Origin: an uncultured Bacteroidales bacterium
GTDB taxonomy: Bacteria; Bacteroidota; Bacteroidia; Bacteroidales; Bacteroidaceae
NCBI GenBank assembly: GCA_902799655.1
Contig: CADCBH010000018.1
Span: 36,483-100,482, forward strand
Length of the DNA: 64,000 bases
Direction: 5' to 3'
This document shows, one piece after another, positions 7,504-16,144 of this stretch (positions within the stretch are counted from its first letter, which is position 1; every line of letters starts with the position of its first letter). Under the pieces are notes generated by a model, which was not told where the DNA came from, searched no databases, and saw only the letters and a list, made by a program, of their open reading frames with translations. The position numbers and the translations under genes are program-made.

Positions 7504-8505
7504 CTTATTACCATCATATGCCCACTTGTAGTAGCTGGCTCCGTGAACGAATCCAGCACCAAAGGCTGTCATGATGATATTGTCACCCTTCTTCAGTTTC
7601 TGCTCGTTCTCCCACAAAGCCAGAGGAATTGTGGCTGCCGAGGTGTTTCCGAAGTGCTCGATGTTAACCATCACCTGATCCATTGAGAGATCCAGACGCT
7701 TGGCCACTGCCTCGATGATGCGCATATTGGCCTGATGGGGTACTACCCATGCGATATTATCCTTGTTCAGACCATTACGCTCTGCTATAATAGCACAGTC
7801 GTCGCTCATGTTGGTCACTGCATAGCGGAACACCGTGCGACCCTCCTGATAGAGGTAGTGCAAACGATGGTCTACCGTGAAGTGACTGGGAGGACATACC
7901 GAACCACCGGCCTTCATGTGCAGGAAAGGCAAGCCCTTGCCATCAGCACGCAGATAGGAGTCCATCACACCGATATTCTCTTCCTGAGTACCTTCCAGAA
8001 GGACGGCAGCAGCTCCGTCGCCAAACAACGGACACGTAGCGCGATCCTTGTAATCAGTTACCGACGACATCTTGTCGGCACCTATCACGATGATCTTCTT
8101 GTAGCGGCCGCTCTGTATCATCGAGCCTGCCACATCGAGTGCATAGAGGAATCCACAGCAGGCGCCCCAGAAGTCAAACGCAAAGGCGTTCTTCAATCCG
8201 AGTTTGCCAACTACGATGCTCGCTGTAGACGGGAACTTATAATCAGCCGTCGAGGTGGCAACGATGACTGCGTCGATGGTATCAAGCTCACAACCAGTCT
8301 TCTGTACCAACTGCTTGGCAGCCTTACGAGCCATATAGCTGGTGCCCAGACCTTCCTCAGTGAGGATGCGGCGCTCCTTGATACCTACGCGCGTCATAAT
8401 CCACTCGTCATTGGTGTCAACCATGCGCGACAGTTCCTCGTTGTTGAGGACATAGTCAGGCACGTAGCCACCAATTCCGGTGATTATCGCATTGATTGTA
8501 TTCAT
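7501..8505 (-). CDS. fabH: 3-oxoacyl-ACP synthase III (FabH)
   Basis: FabH starts fatty-acid synthesis by condensing acetyl-CoA (or a branched acyl-CoA) with malonyl-ACP. It has 334 residues with the catalytic triad visible: Cys116 in GACCGF, His in VPHQANMR (about residue 255) and Asn in [11 protein letters not shown] (about residue 285). The start at 8505 overlaps the rpmF stop by one base. The rpmF-fabH pairing downstream of a DUF177 gene is the conserved bacterial arrangement linking ribosome and lipid synthesis. In Bacteroidales, which make branched fatty acids, it may prefer branched primers; this is inference. Confidence 0.96.
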   Translation of the reverse strand: MNTINAIITGIGGYVPDYVLNNEELSRMVDTNDEWIMTRVGIKERRILTEEGLGTSYMARKAAKQLVQKTGCELDTIDAVIVATSTADYKFPSTASIVVGKLGLKNAFAFDFWGACCGFLYALDVAGSMIQSGRYKKIIVIGADKMSSVTDYKDRATCPLFGDGAAAVLLEGTQEENIGVMDSYLRADGKGLPFLHMKAGGSVCPPSHFTVDHRLHYLYQEGRTVFRYAVTNMSDDCAIIAERNGLNKDNIAWVVPHQANMRIIEAVAKRLDLSMDQVMVNIEHFGNTSAATIPLALWENEQKLKKGDNIIMTAFGAGFVHGASYYKWAYDGNK

Positions 8506-8693
8506 TACTCAGCAGCTTCGTCCATTACAATAGCAATCTTGCCACGATAGTAGCCACAGGTGGGGCATACAGTGTGGTAGATGTGGTAGGCTCCGCAGTT
8601 GGGGCATACTGCCAGTGTGGGAGCTACTGCCTTGTCATGGGTACGACGCTTAGCGGTACGAGTGTTCGATTGTCTTCTTTTAGGATGTGCCAT
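8505..8693 (-). CDS. rpmF: 50S ribosomal protein L32
   Basis: This 62-residue basic protein begins [20 protein letters not shown] after Met, typical of L32, and carries a zinc-ribbon with two CxxC pairs (CPNC and CPTC), so it is the zinc-binding form. It sits between the DUF177 gene and fabH, the standard order. The 19-base gap to the DUF177 stop suggests translational coupling. Confidence 0.96.
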   Translation of the reverse strand: MAHPKRRQSNTRTAKRRTHDKAVAPTLAVCPNCGAYHIYHTVCPTCGYYRGKIAIVMDEAAE

Positions 8694-8712
8694 AATTGTA
8701 TTACTTTAAACT

Positions 8713-9234
8713 TTAAACTTTTAATTTTTTCAGTGCTTCCCAGCGTGGGTCTATCTCCTGTTCCTCCTCTTCGCTGCTTCGGACAGCGCCGCTTAGCTCG
8801 GCGAGCTTCTGCGTCATCGCACTATTGCATTTTCCAGGTGCATGAACGTGCTTGATGGGTATGGCTAGCATGACAAACTCATAGATGAACCACGACAAGT
8901 CGAGTATTCCTTCGTTCTCGTCAATCGTCACAGTATCATCGTCGTCACTGTATGTGTCGCCCAACTTGACCACCAGGCTGTTGTCGGCCTCAATAGGCTG
9001 CTCCATGTCGTCAAGACAGCGGTCGCAGCTAACGGTAACAACGCCCTCGGTATGAAACTGGAGTTCGAAAAAGCCGGTCATCTTGCGTATAGACACCGAC
9101 ACATGCAAGGCTCCATGCTCCAACTGTGAGCCGTCCAAAGCCTTGAAAAACTCATCGTCAAGGTCATATTCATAGGCGCTCTGGGCGTCTTTCTGACCCT
9201 TTAAATCAATCTTCAAAAGCTCTAAACTACACAT
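8713..9234 (-). CDS. DUF177 (YceD-like) protein
   Basis: 173 residues of the DUF177 family, found directly before rpmF in most bacteria; members are thought to act in 23S rRNA metabolism or ribosome assembly. The family C-x2-C motif is visible as CDRCLDDM (around residue 80), and the rest is acidic. It is the first gene of the operon DUF177-rpmF-fabH-era-der-lipoprotein. A promoter box TACCTTTG lies at 9254-9261 on the minus strand, only 20 bases before the ATG. Confidence 0.9.
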   Translation of the reverse strand: MCSLELLKIDLKGQKDAQSAYEYDLDDEFFKALDGSQLEHGALHVSVSIRKMTGFFELQFHTEGVVTVSCDRCLDDMEQPIEADNSLVVKLGDTYSDDDDTVTIDENEGILDLSWFIYEFVMLAIPIKHVHAPGKCNSAMTQKLAELSGAVRSSEEEEQEIDPRWEALKKLKV

Positions 9235-9253
9235 AATTACACTTTACGGGGTG

Positions 9254-9261
9254 CAAAGGTA
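9254..9261 (-). promoter_or_regulatory. -7 box of the DUF177-rpmF-fabH-era-der operon
   Basis: TACCTTTG on the minus strand, 20 bases before the start codon. Confidence 0.65.
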
Positions 9262-9372
9262 CAAAAAAAATGAGAATTAAGAATTAAGAATTAAGATTTT
9301 TTTCGCTTTTTGTTGAAAATCAGCCGTTAACGCATCGCTTTTTGCACACACCCAATTATATCTGTGCAATAA

Positions 9373-10488
9373 TTACTTCTTCATTTCGATACGGAACGTG
9401 GTACCCTTCCCTACCTCCGACTGTTTCACAAAGATACGACCCTTGTGGTATTCCTCCACAATACGCTTGGCAAGCGAGAGACCAAGTCCCCAACCACGCT
9501 TCTTGGTGGTGAACCCAGGGGTAAAAACACTCTGCAGGTCTTTCTTCTTGATACCCTTACCCGTATCCTGCACCTCTATTGCCACCTGTTGGGCAGCATC
9601 AAAGAGTGTCAAGGTAATGATACCGGCACCCTCCATAGCATCAACAGCATTCTTACAAAGATTCTCGATGACCCACTCAAACAGTGAGGCATTCATCTTC
9701 ACAACAACCTCATGGTCAGGCAGATGGCACAGCATTTTTACCTGACTGGAGGTACGGCGGTCCATATAATCAACAACATGCTTGAGCACCTCATTCATCG
9801 AGGCGTCAACAGGTTCTGGCAACGAGCCGATTTTCGAGAAGCGGTCAGCAATCAGCTGCAAGCGCTTCACATCCTTGTCCATCTCAGGCAACAGGTCGTC
9901 TTGCGGATATTGCTCTTTCAGCATCTCCACCCACGCCATCAGGCTTGACACAGGCGTTCCCAACTGGTGAGCGGTCTCCTTCGACAATCCCACCCACACC
10001 TTGTTCTGCTCTGCACGCTTCGACGACAGCAAGGCGAAGATAGCCACCACTACAAAAATCAAGACGATACCCAATTGCACATAGGGCCATGCCTGCAGTC
10101 GCTTCAGCATGATACTTTCGTCGTAGCACACCAGCTGCGAGTCGATACGGATGGTGTCACCCGCCTGTATCATCTTTCGCACATAGCTCTCCAGATGCGT
10201 TGTGTCGTCGATGTTACGATAGTCATCGATACCACCCTCGCTATTCACCACAATGACGGGAATCGTATTGTTTCCCTCCATCACATTCAGCACCAGCGAT
10301 AGGTCGGTTGTCTCATCAGCCTCGTTCAAAGCATGCAATGCCTGGGCCCACACCTCCATACGGTGGCGCTCCTCCGTAGATAAGTCACGCACCAGGAAAT
10401 GCGACACCAACAGTGATGCGACAGCGATGATTACCGCTGCTACCACCAAGATAATCTTGATCTGTCTAATCCGATCCGTCCATTGCAT
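9373..10488 (-). CDS. sensor histidine kinase (orphan)
   Basis: 371 residues: an N-terminal transmembrane helix (about 13-32), a ~100-residue periplasmic sensor region, a second helix (about 135-152), a phosphoacceptor helix with the histidine in KETAHQLGTP, and an ATPase domain with the N box (NLCKNAVDAMEG), G1 (DTGKGI) and G2 (GWGLGLSLAKR). It is an inner-membrane two-component kinase with no response regulator nearby, so its partner must be encoded elsewhere. The 138-base gap upstream of the DUF177 operon holds that operon's promoter and three aattaag units. Signal unknown. Confidence 0.92.
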   Translation of the reverse strand: MQWTDRIRQIKIILVVAAVIIAVASLLVSHFLVRDLSTEERHRMEVWAQALHALNEADETTDLSLVLNVMEGNNTIPVIVVNSEGGIDDYRNIDDTTHLESYVRKMIQAGDTIRIDSQLVCYDESIMLKRLQAWPYVQLGIVLIFVVVAIFALLSSKRAEQNKVWVGLSKETAHQLGTPVSSLMAWVEMLKEQYPQDDLLPEMDKDVKRLQLIADRFSKIGSLPEPVDASMNEVLKHVVDYMDRRTSSQVKMLCHLPDHEVVVKMNASLFEWVIENLCKNAVDAMEGAGIITLTLFDAAQQVAIEVQDTGKGIKKKDLQSVFTPGFTTKKRGWGLGLSLAKRIVEEYHKGRIFVKQSEVGKGTTFRIEMKK

Positions 10489-10559
10489 ACCTAATTATAA
10501 CGCACACGCAGGAGGAATATTGTATCAAGAAGATAAAGAAGACCGTTTCTTATCTCGTC

Positions 10560-11417
10560 CTACTTCACCAAAATCACGAGATACTTGCTGGTCGACCAGA
10601 ACAGCTGAGGATTGGTGATGCGCAGGATATACTGCTTGTTGGCATCCTGAACGAGGGCGTAGCTCGACTGGGGATGAGCAGTAAGCAACTTAGCAGAACG
10701 GCTGTAGAGACGAATCTCTTTATCAATACGGATATCAATCTTTGTGAAGTAATCGCGGTTAAAATTAGATTGAAGCACCTTGCCGTCTTCGAGGATACGC
10801 TGGTCTTTCAGCTCCTTCTTGGTGCCATAGACAAACCAGGCGGTATTGAGTTGCTTGTCTTGCGAGGAGATTGTCTGTGTCTTCTCGGTTGTCTCCTCCC
10901 TGAGCGTTGAGACATTATTGCTCAGCGTGGTAACCTTGGTATTGAGTTCGCCAATCTGAACGTCCTTGGCCTCCAACTCAGCTTGCAACTGACGGATGCG
11001 GGCGTCTTTCTCCTCCATCTGGCGCGTCAGGTTATCAAGCATCAGGCGCAACTGGTCGCCCTTGACGGTACTTTGGCGCAGCTGTCCGCGCAGCTTGTTG
11101 ATGAGTTCGCGGTTTTGCTGCATCTGGCTCTGGATAAACTCCATATTCTCGCGAATGCGCTCTGCTGCTGTACTGCCCTCGCCATCTTTAGAGAGGGTGA
11201 CACGCTGTTCAGCCTCATTGATGACACGGAAGCCCTCCTCGATGTTGTTCATCGTGGCCATCATGTCGTCTATCTCATTGTCTTTCTGTTCGATGATACG
11301 CGCCAACGAGTCACGCTGATGCTGCAGAGCTTCCTCTGCGGCATTATTATTCTTCTGACCACACCCTATAACAAGAAAAAGGGTAAGAAGGTAAAAAGGT
11401 AATAAAACTTTCTTCAT
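10560..11417 (-). CDS. coiled-coil lipoprotein
   Basis: 285 residues with a lipoprotein signal peptide (lipobox VIGC near residue 17). A long heptad-rich region (about residues 25-195, many Gln, Glu, Leu) predicts a coiled coil. A compact C-terminal domain (from the WFVYGTKKELK segment) ends in KYLVILVK. The layout resembles Bacteroidetes proteins annotated as Cbp1-family adhesins, but that name is uncertain. The ATG at 11417 gives a clean signal peptide; a longer frame from 11510 overlaps rsmI and is unlikely. It lies between rsmI and the histidine kinase, all on the minus strand. Confidence 0.8.
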   Translation of the reverse strand: MKKVLLPFYLLTLFLVIGCGQKNNNAAEEALQHQRDSLARIIEQKDNEIDDMMATMNNIEEGFRVINEAEQRVTLSKDGEGSTAAERIRENMEFIQSQMQQNRELINKLRGQLRQSTVKGDQLRLMLDNLTRQMEEKDARIRQLQAELEAKDVQIGELNTKVTTLSNNVSTLREETTEKTQTISSQDKQLNTAWFVYGTKKELKDQRILEDGKVLQSNFNRDYFTKIDIRIDKEIRLYSRSAKLLTAHPQSSYALVQDANKQYILRITNPQLFWSTSKYLVILVK

Positions 11418-11436
11418 ATTAAATGATACTCTATTA

Positions 11437-12117
11437 TCAACTATTATAATGACATCCTGCAAGGACGATAACGAATTCACCACGCGGCTCATGCTCCTTG
11501 AAATGAGCAATCACCTCTTCCAACGTGCCACGCACGCTCTCTTCGTGAACCTTCGAAATCTCACGGCAACAGCTGACTTGACGATCAGCACCAAACACCT
11601 CGCTAAACTGCTGCAGCGTCTTCAGTACACGATAGGGTGACTCGTAGAATATCATCGTACGCTCCTCGTCGACCAAGCTCTGCAACTTGGTCTGACGCCC
11701 CTTCTTCTGAGGCAGGAAACCCTCAAAGCAAAAGCGGTCGCAGGGCAAACCGCTGCTTACCAATGCAGGAATAAAGGCCGTCGCGCCAGGCAACGTCTGT
11801 ACCTCAATGCCTGCCTTGACAGCCTCGCGCACCAGGAAGAATCCTGGATCGGAGATGCCTGGTGTTCCAGCATCACTGATGAGTGCTACCGTCTGACCAG
11901 CCAGCAGGCGTTCTATGACTGCCGCACTCGTGCCATGCTCGTTGAACTTATGGTGCGACAACAGATGCTGCTTGATGTCGAAATGCTTCAGCAGAATGCC
12001 CGATGTACGGGTATCTTCAGCCAGCACGACATCAGCCTCTTTCAGCACACGGATGGCGCGTAGCGTCATATCTTCCATATTCCCCACTGGCGTGGGTACA
12101 ATATATAATATGCCCAT
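11437..12117 (-). CDS. rsmI: 16S rRNA (cytidine1402-2'-O)-methyltransferase RsmI
   Basis: RsmI methylates the 2'-OH of C1402 in the ribosomal decoding centre using S-adenosylmethionine. The 226-residue protein opens with LYIVPTPVGNMEDMTLRA, followed by LAEDTRTSG and the cofactor-binding motif ALISDAGTPGISDPG; all are hallmarks of the family. It is shorter than the ~280 residues common elsewhere because the C-terminal extension is missing, which is usual in Bacteroidetes. The start lies close to the divergent tdk promoter region. Confidence 0.95.
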   Translation of the reverse strand: MGILYIVPTPVGNMEDMTLRAIRVLKEADVVLAEDTRTSGILLKHFDIKQHLLSHHKFNEHGTSAAVIERLLAGQTVALISDAGTPGISDPGFFLVREAVKAGIEVQTLPGATAFIPALVSSGLPCDRFCFEGFLPQKKGRQTKLQSLVDEERTMIFYESPYRVLKTLQQFSEVFGADRQVSCCREISKVHEESVRGTLEEVIAHFKEHEPRGEFVIVLAGCHYNS

Positions 12118-12189
12118 AACGCCGCAAAATTACAAAATAATTATGAACCAAAGGTCGCGAACACAGTTAAAAGATAATAATCGTGAGCA

Positions 12190-12227
12190 ATTATGCATTA
12201 TGAATTATGAATTATTTCGTATCTTTG
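12190..12227 (+). promoter_or_regulatory. tdk promoter (repeated promoter module)
   Basis: tatgcattatgaattatgaa leads to the -7 box TATCTTTG at 12220-12227. The ATG at 12232 starts five bases after the box, so the mRNA should be leaderless. Confidence 0.7.
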
Positions 12228-12231
12228 CAGC

Positions 12232-12840
12232 ATGATTACATATCCAGCATCGGGCGAAGCACGCCGCCCAGGAAGAATAGAAGTGGTTTGCGGAAGCATG
12301 TTCTCAGGAAAAACCGAGGAACTGATCCGTCGTCTGCGCCGTGCCCAGTTTGCGAAACAGAAGGTTGAGATTTTCAAGCCAGCCATCGATACCCGCTATA
12401 GCGACGAAGAGGTGGTGAGCCACGATCACAACGCGATACCCTCTACCCCACTCGACTCCTCAGCAAGCATCTTGTTGCTATCGAGCGACATCGATGTTGT
12501 TGGCATTGACGAAGCACAGTTTTTCGATGAAGGACTGGTAGATGTCTGCAATGAGTTGGCTAATCGTGGCGTGCGCGTCATCATTGCAGGACTTGACATG
12601 GACTTTCGTGGCATCCCCTTTGGCCCTATGCCAGCCCTCTGTGCCATTGCCGATGATGTCACAAAGGTTCACGCCATCTGCGTGAAGTGTGGTTCGCTGG
12701 CCTATGTGAGCCATCGTACGGTAAAGAATGACAAGCGTGTATTATTGGGTGAAACGCAGGAATATGAGCCACTTTGTCGCGAGTGCTACCAGAAAGCTAT
12801 CGCTGAAGAGAAAGCCAAAAACGAAAAAACATCCGAATAA
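12232..12840 (+). CDS. tdk: thymidine kinase (type II)
   Basis: This enzyme phosphorylates thymidine to dTMP in the pyrimidine salvage pathway. 202 residues with the P-loop [11 protein letters not shown] (about residues 23-33), the DEAQFF Walker B and a structural zinc site formed by CVKC and CREC. The N-terminal ~18 residues ([16 protein letters not shown]) are a short extension before the core. It is transcribed alone, followed by tRNA-Lys. The start codon is placed five bases after the -7 box, suggesting leaderless translation. Confidence 0.96.
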   Translation: MITYPASGEARRPGRIEVVCGSMFSGKTEELIRRLRRAQFAKQKVEIFKPAIDTRYSDEEVVSHDHNAIPSTPLDSSASILLLSSDIDVVGIDEAQFFDEGLVDVCNELANRGVRVIIAGLDMDFRGIPFGPMPALCAIADDVTKVHAICVKCGSLAYVSHRTVKNDKRVLLGETQEYEPLCRECYQKAIAEEKAKNEKTSE

Positions 12841-12841
12841 A

Positions 12842-12873
12842 TTTGGCTGTTTCATAATTTATTCGTAATTTTG
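12842..12873 (+). promoter_or_regulatory. tRNA-Lys promoter
   Basis: TTTG at 12842-12845, 20 bases, TAATTTTG at 12866-12873; close match to consensus. Confidence 0.75.
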
Positions 12874-12897
12874 CACCCGCTTTTCAGCAAATAGGTC

Positions 12898-12970
12898 GAT
12901 CCGCTAGCTCAGTTGGTAGAGCACAACACTTTTAATGTTGGGGTCTTGGGTTCGAGCCCCAAGCGGATCA
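12898..12970 (+). tRNA. tRNA-Lys (TTT anticodon)
   Basis: 73 bases with a GATCCGC/GCGGATC acceptor, a standard D arm, anticodon stem CAACA/TGTTG enclosing CTTTTAA (anticodon 12931-12933) and TTCGAGC in the T arm. CCA is not encoded. Confidence 0.97.
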
Positions 12971-12973
12971 CGA

Positions 12974-12997
12974 AGAGGTCGTCCCGACCTCTTTTTT
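12974..12997. terminator. intrinsic terminator shared by tRNA-Lys and the convergent AsmA gene
   Basis: AGAGGTCG pairs with CGACCTCT over a three-base loop, followed by six T on the plus strand. Confidence 0.85.
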
Positions 12998-15122
12998 ATT
13001 CCTGATTAGTCTCATTCGCAGCCTTAGCAGCCTTGCGAGCTGCCTTTTCGGCCTCCTTGGCAGCTTTACGAGCAGCTTTCTCTTCAGCTTTGGCAGCTTT
13101 GCGGGCAGCTTTTTCTTCAGCCTTGGCTGCTTTTTCCTCAGCCTTAGCAGCTTTACGGGCAGCCTTCTCCTCGGCTTTGGCAGCACGACGTTCAGCCTTC
13201 TCCTCAGCCTTAAGGGCACGACGCTCCTCACGCTTGGCCTTGTCTTCGTCAGACATCTTATGGAAGCGGATGCCTGGCTTGATCTTGGTCTTCTTCATCT
13301 CATTGGTATTAGTGAAGGAGAAACCACACAATAGGTCAACACGCTTACCTTTGACAGTAACCTTTCCTGTGGCTACGGCGCCATCACTCTCTATCTCAGC
13401 TATGAGGTTGTGTACCTTTATCCTTTTATAGCTACCCTCAGCCACTTCAGCATCGACATGACCAATAGGCAACTTACCACCCTTCAACTGACGCATCTTG
13501 GCTGTACGGGGCTTCGAGATATCAAACTTGAAATTGGCCTTACAGGCTATCTTTCCAAGATCAGGCATATCCATCGCTTTACCCAATTCCAAAGAGTCGG
13601 TATGAGCGGTACCATAGACATACTTGTTCAGTTCATCAAGAGCAAACTGGAAGTCCATCTGGCCGACCTCAGTTCCTAAGCGTCCAGAGAACTGCTCTTT
13701 CTTCCAAAACACATCGAAATGCCCGACATAGTCGATACGACCTAAGGCGTGTAGCTGTTTCATCATAAACTTTTTGACGGGGAACTGGCTGATAACACGC
13801 TCCTTGGAACCACCGAGGGCCGTCATGCGGTGCACATCAAAATGGACATTCAGGCGATACTTGTCTTTCAGGTTGCTGATGCGTCCTATGGCACTGATGG
13901 TGAGTTTCTTGTCAGTAGTACTGACAGCAATGTCGCGGAAACGCATCGATTGGTCGTCACCACTCATCCGAACCTGCAGATTGAGAGGCAGTGAGAAACG
14001 ACTGAGCACAGGGGCAAACGGCTTAGCAATATCTTTCAGCAGCACACGTCCCTTAATAAGTGAGGTCTGATAGGCCAGCGGGCGCTGCTCTTTCTTGCTG
14101 GGCAGCTGCAACTCGGCAGAGGGTATAGACAACGAGGTATTGGCCATATTGATGGCAATGTCACTGAGATGGGCCACACGTTTGTTGGCAGCCACCTTGA
14201 GACGCATCTCCTTAACTGCCAATCCTGAACCGCGGTCAATGGCCTCACAGCTGTTAACTGTAGCCAACAGCGTATCCGAGCCTATGGAATCGATGCAGGC
14301 AGACAGCTTTGCCACAATGTCAAAATGACCTGCATCAAAAGCACCGCGTTTGGGCTTTCCAACATTCTTGCGAGGCAAGTGATTGTCAGTCTGATAACAC
14401 AAACTGTCAACAGAGAGTTTCACCTTGCCATCATGCTCATCGGCATAGAGGATTCCAACGCGCAAGCGGTTGGCTACTGGTCCTTTCTTTGTCTGTTTGA
14501 CAAAGGCTGTCTTCAGTTCTCGCAACTCAACCAAACGGCGTTCTTTGCCTGCAGACTTCAGCAACAAGCTACCCAACTGAGCATTGGTCGTATCATTATA
14601 GCTAAACTTAATATCCTCAAGATACACCTTACTCACATCAACATTCAAATGACGCTTAGGTTTCTGTCCAGTTACGGCAATAGTATCCTGACTCGTCTTT
14701 TTGCGTTTGAACGCGTTGATGACAAACATGTAGTTGGCCACAGAGTCGCTGTCGCTGGCAGGTTTATAAAGGCGTGCCTCCAAACCATGAATATTGGCTT
14801 GAGAGATCTTGACCTCGTTCTTAAACAGACGCAGCAGGTCAATATCAACCCCCAACTCGCGCATCTGGAACATTTTGCGCTGCTGGCGGTCTTCGATTTC
14901 GACACCATATAGCCGCACACCCTGATCAATGAAACTGACACTGGCTTTCTTGATACTTACTTGAGTCTGCAGATGATCTGCCAACATCTCGGTGGCTTTC
15001 TGCACCAGACGGTCTTGTACAGCATCGGTATGGAATGCTGCGAAAGCGATGCCCAACAAAATGACAAGGCCGGCCAACAATCCTGCCAGGATTTTTGCTA
15101 TCAGGATGACTATCTTTTTCAT
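12996..15122 (-). CDS. AsmA-like inner-membrane protein with a Lys/Ala-rich repeat tail
   Basis: 708 residues. One N-terminal transmembrane helix (about residues 5-27) precedes a long periplasmic region rich in beta strands; the opening VQKATEMLADHLQTQVSIKKASV is typical of AsmA/TamB-like bridge proteins that span the periplasm. The last ~75 residues switch to a repetitive, highly charged helix of KAEEKAARKAA-type units (13000-13210), resembling histone H1-like or TolA-like tails. The gene is third in the minus-strand operon behind the TPR lipoprotein and thioredoxin-like genes. Assignment to AsmA is by overall form; a role in lipid transport is inference. Confidence 0.75.
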   Translation of the reverse strand: MKKIVILIAKILAGLLAGLVILLGIAFAAFHTDAVQDRLVQKATEMLADHLQTQVSIKKASVSFIDQGVRLYGVEIEDRQQRKMFQMRELGVDIDLLRLFKNEVKISQANIHGLEARLYKPASDSDSVANYMFVINAFKRKKTSQDTIAVTGQKPKRHLNVDVSKVYLEDIKFSYNDTTNAQLGSLLLKSAGKERRLVELRELKTAFVKQTKKGPVANRLRVGILYADEHDGKVKLSVDSLCYQTDNHLPRKNVGKPKRGAFDAGHFDIVAKLSACIDSIGSDTLLATVNSCEAIDRGSGLAVKEMRLKVAANKRVAHLSDIAINMANTSLSIPSAELQLPSKKEQRPLAYQTSLIKGRVLLKDIAKPFAPVLSRFSLPLNLQVRMSGDDQSMRFRDIAVSTTDKKLTISAIGRISNLKDKYRLNVHFDVHRMTALGGSKERVISQFPVKKFMMKQLHALGRIDYVGHFDVFWKKEQFSGRLGTEVGQMDFQFALDELNKYVYGTAHTDSLELGKAMDMPDLGKIACKANFKFDISKPRTAKMRQLKGGKLPIGHVDAEVAEGSYKRIKVHNLIAEIESDGAVATGKVTVKGKRVDLLCGFSFTNTNEMKKTKIKPGIRFHKMSDEDKAKREERRALKAEEKAERRAAKAEEKAARKAAKAEEKAAKAEEKAARKAAKAEEKAARKAAKEAEKAARKAAKAANETNQE

Positions 15123-15141
15123 AGGCTACGCTGTAAAGCGA

Positions 15142-16143
15142 TTATTTTAATAGTTTCTTGAGGCGATTTTCCAAATCATCGGCCGTAAGGTTTCGAGCTA
15201 GCACCCGACCTTTTGTGTTGATAAGCACATTGCCTGGCACGTCGCCCAAGGCAAACTTCTGCAATAGCGGAGACTGCCACATGCGCCCATCGCATACTGT
15301 CGACCATTTCAGCGAGTCACGCTGGATATGGCGGCGACAGATATCATCATCGGCATCAATACAGATACCCAGCACAGCGAGTTGGTTGCCATACTGCTCT
15401 TTCAGTTTTTTCAGGCGCTGCTGAACCTGCAAACTTGGATAGCTCCATGTGGCCCATGAGGACACGATACTGACTTTACCTTTGAAGGCTGCCTCGGTAA
15501 CTTGTTTGCCATCAATGTCTATTGCCGAGAACTTGGGAATCTGTGCATTGACACCGCTACTCTCGAGTTGCTTCATCTGCTTTCTCAATTTCTGCAACTG
15601 GTGGTTATCCGGGTTCTCTGCCAATAGCATCTCGGCCAGCACACGAGCCTGACGGTAGTTGGGATCGGGAGACAACACGAAATAACGCTGAAGGAGGTAG
15701 ACGCTGACGGGAGATTCACGGTTCTCCTTAATAAACTCCTCAACGGCAGCAGGGATGTCTGGAGGCGTGAGGTCGTTGAGTTTCATGCGCAACATCGTCA
15801 TATCCTCATTCTCAGACGTGCCTTCTATAATCATTTCCTTCAAATGCGTGGCATCACCCTTGATATGCACTGAAGATCCGGGCTCAGCAAAGACGGGCTG
15901 CTCGGAGTAGTTGGGGAAGACGATGACAAGGGTGGCAGGGTTGAAAAGTTCCAACTCATAGGAGAAGCGGCCGTTGCGCACCTGAATGGTATCGATGCCT
16001 ACCATGCCACCATCTGGGCTATACACCCAAAACTCACCCTGATTGATGTTGCGCAAGCGGCCCTCGAGTCGGAACTTTCCGCTCTCAGAGCCGCATGCCA
16101 CCATCATCAGCAAACATAAGATGTAGCCAAGAAGCTGTCTCAT
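15142..16143 (-). CDS. thioredoxin-fold lipoprotein without CxxC (TlpA-like)
   Basis: 333 residues: a lipoprotein signal (lipobox MVAC near residue 17), a DUF4369-like beta domain (to about residue 110), a helical linker and a C-terminal AhpC/TSA-thioredoxin domain (from about residue 195). The usual WCxxC active site is replaced by WATWSYPS, so neither redox cysteine is present. This makes a thiol-disulfide reaction unlikely and suggests a binding or structural role. It starts one base after the stop of the TPR lipoprotein gene (16145) and is followed by the AsmA-like gene after 20 bases. Confidence 0.85.
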   Translation of the reverse strand: MRQLLGYILCLLMMVACGSESGKFRLEGRLRNINQGEFWVYSPDGGMVGIDTIQVRNGRFSYELELFNPATLVIVFPNYSEQPVFAEPGSSVHIKGDATHLKEMIIEGTSENEDMTMLRMKLNDLTPPDIPAAVEEFIKENRESPVSVYLLQRYFVLSPDPNYRQARVLAEMLLAENPDNHQLQKLRKQMKQLESSGVNAQIPKFSAIDIDGKQVTEAAFKGKVSIVSSWATWSYPSLQVQQRLKKLKEQYGNQLAVLGICIDADDDICRRHIQRDSLKWSTVCDGRMWQSPLLQKFALGDVPGNVLINTKGRVLARNLTADDLENRLKKLLK

Positions 16144-16144
16144 G

